Source of the DNA: Leptobrachium leishanense
Taxonomy: Eukaryota > Chordata > Amphibia > Anura > Megophryidae
Length of the DNA: 64,000 bases
Direction of reading: 5' to 3'
Assembly (NCBI GenBank): GCA_009667805.1
Contig: CM019072.1
Span: forward strand, 39,735,519-39,799,518
The notes below the pieces were generated by a model, which saw only the letters and a list, made by a program, of their open reading frames with translations, was not told the origin of the DNA and did no database searches. This document shows, in pieces, positions 21,796 to 32,639 of this stretch; the first letter of the stretch is position 1, and each line of letters begins with the position of its first letter. Made by a program: the position numbers and the translations under genes.

Positions 21796-22940
21796 CAGGG
21801 TTATTCAAAGAGAATCGGAAAGTCACCGCACGTTCGGTGACTTTTCGTTCCCCGCACTTTGGGGCGATTCGGCGATCCTAGTTCGCCGAACCTGCGGTGT
21901 ATTCAGCAAGCATCGCAGGGCCCCCGTAGTGCAGGGAAAACCCGCCGCACACCGGCCAAACACTCACCGAAACCCGCAGAAACAGCTGGATTAACCACGC
22001 CGAACACACCGGAGAAACCCGACTAGCCGCCGATCACAGCGCAGAGCAGCCGCCGGAAAAACTCGACACGCAGACGTATGAAAAACAGTATGCTTGAAAG
22101 TTTGAAAATTGAAACGGTGTTTGCAAAAAAACTACTGAACGAAAATGGCTGAAATTTACACATAAGATCCAATGAATGATTGTTACAGAAAAAAAAGGAT
22201 GCAAAAAAAATTTTCTGTTTTTTTTTATTATAGAAATCCCAAAAAATGCCTAAGGCCCCGTTCACACCTAGACATTTTAAAGTGCGTTCGTGCACGCTTT
22301 AAAACACATGAACGGGAAAATCCCATTGTTTTCAATGGGACCCGTTCACACCTGGGCGTTTTTTAAAGCGCGCAGGAGCATGCTTTAAAACGTCCTGCAC
22401 CCAAAGAAGTCCAGGAGCTTCTTTTCGGGCATATAGCAGCGCATTCGCGGCCATAAACATAGCCGCGAATGCGCTGCAATGCGCCTTCACGCGGTTTTTC
22501 GTATGTGCGAACGCGCGCATTGCGCGACGCAGCGCTATGTCCAAGTGTGAACCCAGCCTAAAAGATCCTAAAAAAATCTATAAATAGACTTTTTACTGCG
22601 GAATATAAATGGTTTATTAGATATTGAATTAAAACGGGAATATTTTTAACATTGAAGCCTATGGGATTCTCCTGAATAAACCTGTCAAATGAAACCACCG
22701 AATGGCAGGGCATTTCGGCAACTTTTCACTGCTGTTTTTTGTTCTCTGAATAGACAAAGCATTGCTTCTCTATGGGGGTTTCGCTGCCCTTGAACAGGCA
22801 CCGTATGTGCAGGCAATTCGCCAACATTTGGCGACCTGACTGCTCTCAGAATAGCCGAATGGCCAAGAATGTAACCGTACGTTGAATTTCAGTGTTCGGT
22901 TACCTTTCGGGGCCAGATCAGCTCTCTTTGAATTACCCTG
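21796..22940. mobile_element. Large MITE family Z, copy 1, TSD ATA
   Basis: The termini are CAGGGTTATTCAAAGAG and CTCTTTGAATTACCCTG, flanked by ATA (21793-21795 and 22941-22943). The interior matches two other copies (53610-56221 and 58177-60554), for example GTATTCAGCAAGCA, ATTGAAGCCTATGGGATT and GAATGAAACCACCGAA-like blocks. No transposase. A smaller element sits inside at 22254-22558. Confidence 0.75.
22254..22558. mobile_element. Harbinger-like MITE, TSD TAA
   Basis: The ends GGCCCCGTTCACACC and GTGTGAACCCAGCC are inverted, and TAA flanks both sides (22251-22253 and 22559-22561). The sister copy at about 54059 reads ATGCCTAAAAGATCC without the insert, an empty site that confirms both boundaries. 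Confidence 0.88.
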
Positions 22941-23148
22941 ATAGTCAGTTTTTATGTTAGTCATCACGGATCAGATAGAAGACAATGAATCAGATGTCCA
23001 TGTAGGAGATGAAAGAGGACCTCTTCCCCCAACATTAGGATGATACTGGGCACACCAGGCACACACCTATGAGCAAGGTGTTAGCGGCAAGGGAAGGGAT
23101 CAAAAACCGGATTAGGATTGGTAACACAGATAATGGGAGCAACATAAT

Positions 23149-23450
23149 CAGGGTTATTCAGAGAGAGGTGAAAACCAGGAGAATGACTGGAGAAGTGAAA
23201 ATTCTAGGTCAAAATAGCCAAACCAGAAAAATTCTCCCCTTTATCTCGCTTTCCAAATCGGCTATTTACAGGTCTATTCACTAAAAGGTGAAGTCTGGAG
23301 AATTGGGTGGAGAAGAGAACAATCTAGGCCAAATAGCCGATTTGGAAAGTGAGATAAATGGGAGACTTTTTCTGGTTTGGCTATTTTGACCTAGAATTTT
23401 CACTTCTCCGAGTCATTCTCCTGGTTTTCATCTCTCTCTGAATAACCATG
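23149..23450. mobile_element. Nested palindromic MITEs, TSD AAT
   Basis: The outer ends CAGGGTTATTCAGAGAG and CTCTGAATAACCATG are flanked by AAT (23146-23148 and 23451-23453). Near 23268 a second terminus, ACAGGTCTATTCACTAAAAGG, begins a related unit, the same type as 52962-53147. The region is therefore a chimera of two subfamilies. Confidence 0.65.
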
Positions 23451-23707
23451 AATGTGTTCACCTGGAGTGCCAGAAACCTTTTCAGTGATCATAGAGACAT
23501 GTTGATTTGAAAGACCATCATGCTTTATTTATTTCTTTTTTTTGTTGTTGTTCTTGTGCCAATATATTAGAGAATGGGTTAATTTTGTAGGATTTTCTAC
23601 AAAACTTGGATTAACTATCATTATTGTCCTACCAACCGACCTGTTTTTGGTTAGGGGATGTCCATCTTCAAGATGCTGAGCAGGGCACTTTCCATAATGC
23701 TCAAACA

Positions 23708-24826
23708 CAGGGGCTGACTGGCAACTTTTGGCCCGGGTGGCAAGCACCACACAGAGGCCCAGAGTTCCGCAACTCGGGCCCATGTTTAAGTAAAAACAAA
23801 CACGGGAAGCAAATTAAGTAATAAATAACAGTTTATTTACAAGCTCCCCCCCTCATTCAATTTATTAACTCCCCGGCCAGGCACCAAGCCCCCCCCCCCT
23901 CATTCAATTTATTAACTCCCCGGCCAGGCACCAAGCCCCCCCCCTCATTCAATTTATTAACTCCCCGGCCAGGCACCAAGCCCCCCCCCCTCATTCAATT
24001 TATTAACTCCCCGGCCAGGCACCAAGCCCCCCCCCCTCATTCAATTTATTAACTCCCCGGGTCTCCACTCTTCCCCCCCCCCTCATTTATTGACGTGTGT
24101 CCCTCCACTCCTCCAGTGACTGAGTGAACGTCTCCAGACTTTTCACTCAGCCAGCCAGGGCAGGCCCAAGACAGTTCATAATTTCATATATCACCAGCCA
24201 GCACTGCCAGGCCCAGCAGCACCCACAGGTGCGTGAGGCCGTGAGCTGCTACTACTGAGTCTGCCCTTGAGCCGGCTTGAGAGGTCAGAGAGTGTGGGAT
24301 GCGGCCGGCCCGCCATGCACATCAGGGCACCCTCACTCACACTCACCAATATAAATTTTGCAATGCTGAGTCTGACTCTCTTCAAGACAGTTCTGTGCGT
24401 GATGATCCTCCTCCACGGCCAGGCAATGAATACACCTCCGAGTCGACCGTCCTCCAAGGAGTCCAAGCAGCCTCTGCGTTGCGATGCCTGACAGCTGCGC
24501 ACTGAGTCCCACTCACGCAGGGGGTCTGTCTGATGATGCTCCCCCGACGACTTCACTGACGGCTGTCGGCCGCGCCCGCCGGCCTGCACGCTCCAGTCCC
24601 ATCACGTGGATGAGGTGGCGCGGAGGCATCACGTGGGGGGGCGGGGCCGGCGCCAGTGCTTCTGCGCGGCCGGCCAGGACCTGAGTGGCGCTGCGCCGGC
24701 TGCGGCTGAATTAAAAAAAATTATTACACCACGACGAACATATTTTACCACACAATATCGGCCTTATGGTTCGGATTCGGCCGGGGGGACGCTTGCCACC
24801 CTGCCCCCCGGCCCAGTCCGCCCCTG
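23708..24826. mobile_element. hAT-type MITE, TSD CTCAAACA
   Basis: It begins CAGGGGCTGACTGG and ends with the inverted CCCAGTCCGCCCCTG. Perfect 8-bp duplications CTCAAACA lie at 23700-23707 and 24827-24834. It contains a ~46-bp tandem array (23850-24060, CTCATTCAATTTATTAACTC then a C-rich run, about five units) and a GC-rich body without transposase. Confidence 0.88.
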
Positions 24827-24844
24827 CTCAAACAGGCCAATCCT

Positions 24845-26037
24845 ATATAGAAACATAGAAAATGTCGGCAGATAAGAACCTTTCGGCCCATCTAGTCTGC
24901 CCAATTACATGGATACTTTACCTGGATTTATCTTTTGTTTAGGATAGCCTTATGCCTATCCCATGCCTGCTTAAATTGAATTACTGTTTTGGCCTCTACC
25001 ACTTCAGCTGGAAGGCTGTTCCATGTATCCACCACCCTCTCAGTAAAATAATGCTTCCTGATGTTACTTTTAAACCTTTGCCCCTCTAATCTAAGACTAT
25101 GTCCTCTTGTTTTGCTACTTTGTTTCCTTTTAAATATACTCCCTTCCTCTACCTTGTGGATTCCCTTTACGTATTTAAATGTTTCTATCATATCTCCTCT
25201 GTCTCGTCTTTTTTCCAAGCTGTACATGTTAAGATCATTAAGCCTTTCCTGGTAACTTTTCTCCTTCAAGCCGTACACCATTTTAGTAGCCCTTCTCTGA
25301 ACTCTCTCTAAGATGTCTATATCCTTCTGGAGATACGGTCTCCAGTACTGCACACAGTACTCCAAGTGAGGTCTCACCAGTGCTCTGTACAGTGGCATGA
25401 GCACTTCCCTTTTCCTACTGCTAATACCTCTCCCTACACAACCAAGCATTCTGCTAGCATTTCCTGCTGCTCTATTACATTGACTACTTACCCTTAGATC
25501 CTCTGAAATAATAACCCCTAAATCCCTTTCCTCAGATGTTGAGGTTAGGACTGTATCAAATATTCTATATTCATCCCTTGGGTTTTTACGTCCCAGGTGC
25601 ATTATCTTGCACTTATCCACATTAAAACTCAATTGCCACAACTCCGACCATTTTTTTAGTTTACCTAAATCATTTGTCATTTGGCTGATCCCTCCAGGAA
25701 CGTCAACCCTGTTGCAAATCTTTGTGTCATCAGCAAAAAGACATACTTTTCCATTAATACCTTATGCAATATCACTAATAAAAATATTAAAGAGAATGGG
25801 TCCAAGTACTGACCTCTGAGGTACCCCACTGGTAACAAGACCTTGCGCCGAATAAACTCCATTTACCACAACCCTCTGTTGCCTGTCACTCAGCCACTGC
25901 CTAATCCATTCAACAATATTGGAATCCAAGCTCAAAGATTGCAATTTATTGATAAGCCTTCTATATCTTGCCATATCATATCTACCAGTATAAGCCACAT
26001 GAAAAATGCAAAACAGTTCTGTTCCCAATGACTTCAT
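24845..26037 (-). pseudogene. CR1 LINE 3' part, 5'-truncated, frameshifted
   Basis: This is the C-terminal half of a CR1-type reverse transcriptase on the minus strand. It reads [13 protein letters not shown] (usually PQG), then FADDTK at 25722-25739 across a frame break. From 25680 to 24928 the frame is open: LGVIISEDLRVSSQ, LYRALVRPHLEYC, RRATKMVYGLKE, RVVDTWNSLP, ending in a stop at 24928. The 3' end carries the usual CR1 tail TTCTATGTTTCTAT at 24848-24862 (minus strand). It lies just upstream of the PARD6 exon, facing away from it. Another copy, very similar in its last 220 codons, is at 28724-29487 on the other strand. Confidence 0.9.
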
Positions 26038-26715
26038 GGCATCTATATTTTAATGTTGACATTCTAGTGTGAGTCTCCCATATCATCAGAGTCTTTTCTT
26101 TGAATGGGTAAAATCAGAATTGACAGCATTTTGTTATTGTCTTGTTAGTGAAGGTGCTGAATCTCTGCTAAATGATGCAAACTCTCAGCAAGAATGTGCT
26201 GTATCACAGGTTGTTTTCATATTGGATTAAATGTCCACTGTGTCCTTCCTCTACAAGGTGGTAGCATGTAGCACTGGCAGTTCTTTTTCTGTTGCACAGC
26301 GGGGGGGGGGGGGGAAAAAAAGGGGAGGGATTCAGTAACAGGCAGATAATATATACTGTATTGGCATATTGACAGCCTGTCAGTTAACTCTAAAAAAATA
26401 TTACTGGGTCAATCTGCCTTGATTATCTCTTACATAAATACCAGAATTCCACAGCAACCTCTGCTGATGCCCTTCTACGTGACATCATCTGTCCTGCTAC
26501 GTCTGACGTGTCAGGCTGTGGTTGCACACGTCTACGCTATACTTATTTATATTCTCGTCCCTCCCCCCACCCCTCATCCTCATCTATCCCTTATGACGTC
26601 ACGGTTCCAGTGTTTTGATGCTGGTACCCAACCCTCTGGACAGTCTGAGCAGGGGAGATGCAGGGGAAGGGGGTGGGCTATACCTGCTCATTAAGGGGTC
26701 CACGGAGGGGTCACC
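26038..26715 (+). promoter_or_regulatory. Candidate promoter region of the PARD6-like gene
   Basis: This is non-repetitive sequence ahead of the exon. It contains a perfect CRE palindrome TGACGTCA (26594-26601), a near match GTGACATCATC (about 26479) and a G-rich GGGGAAGGGGGTGGG (26661-26675) like an Sp1/KLF site. A G run at 26299-26312 is also present. The transcription start is not visible. The regulatory role is inferred from position only. Confidence 0.4.
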
Positions 26716-26778
26716 ATGGCTAAACACCACAAGGCATCTTATGGACACGCAGGGAGCATCATCGAAGTGAAAAGCAAA
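26716..26778 (+). CDS. pard6a: PARD6-family first coding exon (best PARD6A)
   Basis: PARD6 proteins are adaptors of the Par polarity complex; through PB1, semi-CRIB and PDZ domains they bind atypical PKC, Cdc42 and Par3 at apical junctions. Here ATG lies in a strong Kozak context (CACCATGG) and opens 21 codons beginning MAKHHK and ending SIIEVKSK, followed directly by the donor GTAAGG at 26779. Known PARD6A begins MAR, has SIVEVKSK just before FDAEFRRF, and its first 21 residues reach exactly this point. PARD6B and PARD6G share only EVKSK here. The intron would be phase 0. No exon encoding the PB1 domain was found downstream, so it must lie past the window or be lost. Family recognition is firm; the paralog is an inference. 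Confidence 0.72.
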
Positions 26779-26913
26779 GTAAGGATGCTGGCAAGGCCAG
26801 TCTGACCATCACCTTCCCCATCATATCTAGAGCAGATATGTGCCTTACCAGACCAGACAGATAGCATATTCTTCTGTTACAGGCATGTATGAAAACCTTC
26901 TCTAGCTGTAAAT

Positions 26914-26960
<47 letters not shown>

Positions 26961-28723
26961 AAATTCTATCCTTTGTATGTGTTTATTTTTTTCTTATTCT
27001 ACTAAATATGTTCTATATTCTCACTATTCTATTTTTCCTTAATACTACAAATTTATATATATATATATTATACACACATGTATTATATTTATCTATATCT
27101 CTGCTCATATCCTGGCATCTTCATGCTGTGTTTACGTTGTAATATACAGGGCACTGCCTGTCTGCTTGTCTGGTTTATTACATCCAGTGCAGACTGTGCA
27201 CAATATCATTCTCTTTCTCAGTAAATACAATTCTTTAACGTATACATTCTTTATTGAAACCGCTTCGGTTCTTCTACTGCAAAATATTTTCTTTAGAATA
27301 AATAATTTTCTGTATTGACGACGCTGCGTGATCTGTCCTGTCTTCCATCCTCTGCTGCTAATTCATATTATTAAACTGCTGGAATTGACGCTTGTGTTTT
27401 TGGATGGAAGAGCTGGCGGTGTACTTGATGATTTGAATGACCAGTCTGTATTGTGATATAGCCTTGTAATATCCTATGAAAATGCTGTTTTACTCCACAA
27501 ATACAGAGAAATGGGAAAAAAGCTGAGCATATACTGTGAGATCCTACAGGTTAAACCTATGTGACAGGGTTCTCTTAGTTTAAGCAAGAGCAACTTATGA
27601 ATCTGAAAAATTCAAGAGCTTGTGAATGAAGCGTCATTATAATGATGTGAAATATGCAGTAATATGGTACATTTCCGGCCACGTGCAATAATATGAAAAT
27701 AACAATGTTTTAAAGCGAACCTGTAGTGAACAGGTTGACTTCTTCAGCGAGTCAGAAGATGGATATCTTATTGATCTTACAGATCAGGGTTTACTATTGG
27801 AAGAGCCAAAAACTGGAGCAGAATCTGTTGCCTTAAAAAGGAAAACAAAAATGGAGGCGTATTTAGGGTTAACCCTAAACGTAAAAGAAGCTTTAAAACA
27901 AGTACAAATAGTAACTTAACCCTGATTTCTGACCCTAACCTCAACCCTAACCCTAGCCCCAACCTTGGGATTATTTAGAAATGTTCATCTGTAACCAAAT
28001 TTTTATCGCTTGCTCCCAAAAATGACAAATGACGTTAAAATCAGATGCATACTTCTGAAAACGATGTGTTCGACACGGACACATCTGAATGGGAGCAGGT
28101 GTCATTTTCGTCTCCATCCAAACTTGAGCATCATTATGTTTGCAGCAACTTTTTCAACGCTTTGTGTTTTGTTTCTGCGTCATTCTCGTAGCATACAGAG
28201 ATCAGTGTGATATGTTATCCCTTGGTGACGTATCGCTAACTGCTACTTTCACGAGTTGCAGCTCCAGGCATCACAATCACCCCTCTTCATGGCTGGCTAA
28301 CTTTGAGTGTCACGATCCAGCGTTGTGTGACTGTCCCTCAGTTGTGATGTTGGGGTGCTGCTTCATCAGTCAGCAAGACGGCAGCCAGACGGGACCTGGA
28401 GTGAGCAGAGTGCTGTCTTGTTGGATAGCTAGTCTGCTCGAAGATGTCACTTACTACGTGGCATACCACCAGAATGCGTGACACCAATGTTTTTGAAAGA
28501 GAATACTGAAAATGTTACTATATTGTGTATTAATGAAAAAAAAAACAAAAGAAACATTAGCGCATTTAGCATATTGAAAGTGTTTGCAACATGTGTTGGT
28601 CATGACAGGTGTACTTTAAAGTATAGAAAACTTGCAAAAGAATTTCAATATACATGTTCATTCTGTGATGGCATATTCATTTCAAATAACTGATGTCTCA
28701 TTTTGTAACATTTGCTACAATAC
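26779..28723 (+). other. Probable start of PARD6 intron 1; microsatellite and telomere-like scrap
   Basis: It begins with the donor GTAAGG. A (TA)n tract occupies 26918-26956 and a shorter one lies near 27055-27068. 27867-27965 holds degenerate CCCTAA-like units (CCTAACCTCAACCCTAACCCTAGCCCC). 27966-28723 is unassigned; short frames there match nothing recognised. Confidence 0.5.
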
Positions 28724-29487
28724 TGTAACGTCCCTGGGACGTAAAAACCCAAGGGCTGAATATAGAATATTTGATACAGTCCTAACCTCAACATCTGAGG
28801 AAAGGGATTTAGGGGTCATTATTTCAGAGGATCTAAGGGTAAGTAGTCAATGTAATAGAGCAGCAGGAAATGCTAGCAGAATGCTTGGTTGTGTAGGGAG
28901 AGGTATTAGCAGTAGGAAAAGGGAAGTGCTCATGTCACTGTACAGAGCACTGGTGAGACCTCACTTGGAGTACTGTGTGCAATACTGGAGACCGTATCTC
29001 CAGAAGGATATAGACATCTTAGAGAGAGTTCAGAGAAGGGCTACTAAAATGGTGTACGGCTTGAAGGAGAAAAGTTACCAAGAAAGGCTTAATGATCTTA
29101 ACATGTACAGCTTGGAAAAAAGACGAGACAGAGGAGATATGATAGAAACATTTAAATATGTAAAGGGAATCCACAAGGTAGAGGAAGGGAGTATATTTAA
29201 AAGGAAACAAAATAGCAAAACAAGAGGACATAGTCTTAGATTAGAGGGGCAAAGGTTTAAAAGTAACATCAGGAAGCATTATTTTACTGAGCGGGTGGTG
29301 GATACATGGAACAGTCTTCCAGTAGAAGTGGTAGAGGCCAAAACAGTAACTGAATTTAAGCAAGCATGGGATAGGCATAAGGCTATCCTAAACAAAAGAT
29401 AAATCCAGGTCAAGTATCCATGTAATTGGGCAGACTAGATGGGCCGAAAGGTTCTTATCTGCCGACATTTTTCTATGTTTCTATGTA
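28724..29487 (+). pseudogene. CR1 LINE 3' part, 5'-truncated
   Basis: The frame is open from about 28730 to the stop at 29402. It covers the CR1 C-terminal region (LGRKNPRAEYRIF, ERDLGVIISEDL, LVRPHLEYCVQYW, VVDTWNSLPVEV). It starts abruptly inside the RT gene, as 5'-truncated LINE copies do. The tail TTCTATGTTTCTATG ends at 29485. A short match TGTAAC flanks both sides (28724-28729 and 29484-29489) and may be the target duplication. It differs from the copy at 24928-25680 at only a few residues, so both are from one young subfamily. Confidence 0.88.
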
Positions 29488-30611
29488 ACACAATGCAAAA
29501 CAAATCCATATCTACATACTTTTTAGGACAGGATTAGTAGTCTCCTTGGGAACAAATTAAATCCTCTGGAGATCTCACCCTTGTACTGTAACAAACTTTA
29601 CTGATACTTCACAGCAGCCAAGGAGAGCAGAATACAGAGAGAGCTCTGGGATCACTCACTAACTTACATAAGATTCAGGTTGTTATAATTACTGAAAATG
29701 TCTGTAGAAAACCAGAATCAATGGGTTATCTTATTTTCCATATACAGGCATTATGACCATATACATATATTATTTTTTATAGATCACTGGCATTTTTGGA
29801 TGCTATTTTGCTAATCTCATTATAATCACAAAGGATTTGCATAAACAGAATATCTGACCATTTGTATTATCGATCTAGTGATGCACTCGTGATTCACACC
29901 TCGTGTGAAATTGTGCAAGATAAGGGATGCCATCTAGAGCCATCTAGGGGTCAGCAACCTTGGCCCTCAAGATTTTTTGAAACTACATTTCCTTCGACTC
30001 TGCCAACCCCATGAGTAGCTGAACCTCAAGTTCTGAAACAAATGGGGAGTCCTATGTTGCTGACCTTGATCTTTTCATCCCAACAATACTCCTGTTAAGG
30101 CTAAAAAAAAAAGTTTGATCAAAACATTTAAAATCCGAAAATCTTCAGTATTTGAATCTTTTATCTATTTCAGAACAAAAGTTATAAAGTGATAAAAGGT
30201 TTAACAAAGTTACATTGATGACATTTCTGACAGGTACCTTTACAAAAATGGAATTATGAGTTTCCTTGAAGGGAAGTTCGTGTACTGGAAGTTTGCTTGT
30301 GGTCGTGTTTAGGTGTGGGCACAGTTATAATAAGAATCTGTTTGGAGTTATAATAATGGTAGCATTAAAGAGACTTGGGGATGAGAAATGTAAAATTTTA
30401 ATTAACCCCTTCGCTCTGGGAATTAATATACAGATGTCCTACTCTTTCCTGCTGCAGAGTGCACAACGTCTGTATATAGCCGTCCGTTTCCCACAGCATA
30501 GGGCTCTCTTATCGCTGATCACGGAGCACTGACCCCCCAGTGCACTGAAGTTATCTTGCATGGGAGTAATGACATCACAGGGAATGGTCAGCCAGAACTA
30601 CTGGCAAAATG
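29488..30611. other. No gene; possible small MITE
   Basis: 29946-30068 begins AGGGGTCAGCAACC and ends GTTGCTGACCTT, inverted ends like common vertebrate hAT MITEs, but no clear 8-bp duplication is seen. The remainder is unassigned; TTAACCCCTTCGCTCTG near 30402 recalls repeat family X. Confidence 0.35.
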
Positions 30612-30655
30612 CCCTTATTATTATTATTATTTATTTATAAAGCGCCAGCATATTC
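30612..30655 (-). repeat. L2 3' tail fragment
   Basis: On the minus strand it reads GGAATATGCTGGCGCTTTAT then AAATAAATAAT repeats, the same end as the L2 at 5280-5342. Confidence 0.75.
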
Positions 30656-30839
30656 CTTAAGAGGAGATGGGGGTCCGTTCATCTGAGCTAGAAAGATAAG
30701 TGTTGTGGTACATACAATTGGAAAGCAAACAATACTGCTGCACCACTAACACACCTCCTCATGTCTCACACCAAGACCAAGTGTAGGGGTGATAGTGTAA
30801 TGTTTTAAAACACATTGTTTCATCTAAAATCCAAGCCAC

Positions 30840-31685
30840 CACACTGCAGCAAGGAGAAGTGGAGGTACTCTGGACCCCTGTATCTCTATTCTTTATAGCC
30901 CACAAGGTCAAGGAATTTGTTATTGGGAAGGTCCGACTCTGCCACTGCAGTAATCCTTTTGAACTGGGGGTACCTGGATCCAAGATTGCTTTTGGGAGGT
31001 GTGGGATTGACTCCTCATATTATTCCCCAACCCCCTCTCCTATGTCCAAGTCTCCCTATGCCTGTAAGGGTACAGCGTGTCTGTGTTAATATAGATATAT
31101 ATGTTGATATTGTCTATAAAAAATATGTTACTGTTATTGCTAATTTCATTACTGTATGTATCCCTACAGTCCTTTCCAAGACTCCATCTGTAATAGAATA
31201 TGTTTTACAGCTGACGGGTTCTGTGTTTGCCTAACATTGCTGCTTTATCAGACCGTCGTGTGTCTGTGCTGTTATCTGTTATCTAACTTATTCAGACAGT
31301 CTGATGCTCAAGCTGTGATTACAGGGTATTATATTGCTTCACATTTAAACATTGGATGGGGTTATGGCTGAGGGCCATGGATCACCAGAGGAAGAGGAGG
31401 AGGGGGCACCAGGGTGTCATCTTCCATTGGTCTCCAGGTCTCTCCTTGCACTGTATATATTTGCTTTTTAGGTTTCATTAAAGTCTCTCTGTCTGTTTTA
31501 CCCCAGGAATGAGTCCTGTCTCATGGCTGATGAATGCTATAATCACTGTACCCATCCTTAAGCTTCGGCTAAGGGCTGGAGGAAAGTTCATTAGTGGGAG
31601 AACGGATGTCCTGCAAGGGAGCGACATTAGCAGATATAACCCAGTTGTGGTGCTGAGATCTGCTACATCGAACATGACCATGTAA
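30840..31685 (+). repeat. LTR-like repeat family Y, copy 1
   Basis: Shared blocks with 36110-36800 and 41640-42260 include CCTATGTCCAAGTC, CACTGTATATATTT followed by TTTCATTAAAG, and GTGTACC-type 3' sequences. A TATA motif closely followed by ATTAAA and a CTGTCTGTTTTACCCC stretch is LTR-like (promoter and polyadenylation signal together). Clear termini and target duplications are not visible. 30840-30960 also resembles 31870-32010. Confidence 0.5.
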
Positions 31686-32185
31686 TGTCTAAAAATAAAA
31701 ATGGAGAAAAAAAATACAAAATTTACTTTTTTTATTTAGGTTAAGGCAGCAGCATTGCGTGCTTTACTGATAGTGCAGTGGCATAGTTAGCATTAACTCA
31801 CCTTCTCATTTCCCACGCTGGGAGGTAATGCAGGGGGGTGGCCCAATGCATTTATTATGCATAGTTTCTTCTGAATCACAATCTGCCATACTGCTGCAAG
31901 GAGAGGGGGGCTACTATGAACCCTTATATCTCCATTCTTTACAAGTCACATGGTCCAATGGGGTGTCATTGGAAAGGTCAGAGTCTGAACTTTCCAATGG
32001 TACCATACATGACCATGTAAAACATAAAACATTAAGAGAAATGGGAAAACAAATAAGAAAGAATCTTTTTTTTTTCTTCTAAGGCATTTAAAATTTTACA
32101 ATATAAATAGAAAATTTTGCACAGAAATTGTTGTTCTGAGATAGTTTAAATAATTAAAAAATGTAACTTACTCATTTTTATCTTT
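31686..32185. other. No gene; scraps of local repeats
   Basis: It contains GAACATGACCATGTAA-type blocks (31673, also 19054 and 32005) and a CTGCTGCAAGGAGAG block matching the area near 30845. No coding signal was recognised. Confidence 0.4.
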
Positions 32186-32187
32186 TC

Positions 32188-32586
32188 ATGTATTCATTTA
32201 TCCTTCACAGAAATATTGTTGGAATGAAAAATTCTGATCTTGATGCCTCACTCACCTCCATCTTCCCCTCTGAAACAAGCCAGCAAGCCACAATCACCTC
32301 CCTCTTCCTCTCTGAAACAAGCCAGCAAGACACACTCACCTCCATCTTCCCCTCTGAAACAAGCCAGCAAGCCACACTCACCTCCATCTTCCCCTCTGAA
32401 ACAAGCCAGCAAGCCACACTCATCTCCATCTTTCCCTCTGAAACAAGCCAGCAAGCCACACTCATCTCCACCTTCCCCTGTGAAACAAGCCAGCAAGGTA
32501 TTCTTCAATCAACACAGCTTTTGCCACACTGTTTCTGCTCTAATAATGATACTGTTTTTTTTATCTTTGCATCTATTTTATCTTGA
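32188..32586 (+). repeat. 42-bp minisatellite, about six units, open in frame
   Basis: Units of 42 bp (CTCTGAAACAAGCCAGCAAG core) run from about 32256 to 32500. In one frame they encode a 14-residue repeat, SETSQQATLTSIFP, over six units; another frame gives SPPSSPLKQASKPH. A pyrimidine-rich stretch ending CTTCACAG (32210) and AAGGTATTC (32495) could act as acceptor and donor around it. A single unit scrap, CAGCCACACTCGCCTCCATC, recurs at about 35393. The 42-bp length keeps any frame open, so a coding role is not shown. Confidence 0.55.
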
Positions 32587-32639
32587 CTGCTAGTTTATTA
32601 TTTTTTTCCTTTCCTTCTTTTTTTATTTAACTCCTTCCC

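Noticed and set aside
26759..26959. A minus-strand frame overlapping the PARD6 exon with a Tyr/Ile run
   Set aside because: The run is the translation of a (TA)n microsatellite.
27777..27962. A Leu/Gly-rich minus-strand frame
   Set aside because: It is produced by the degenerate CCCTAA-like repeat.
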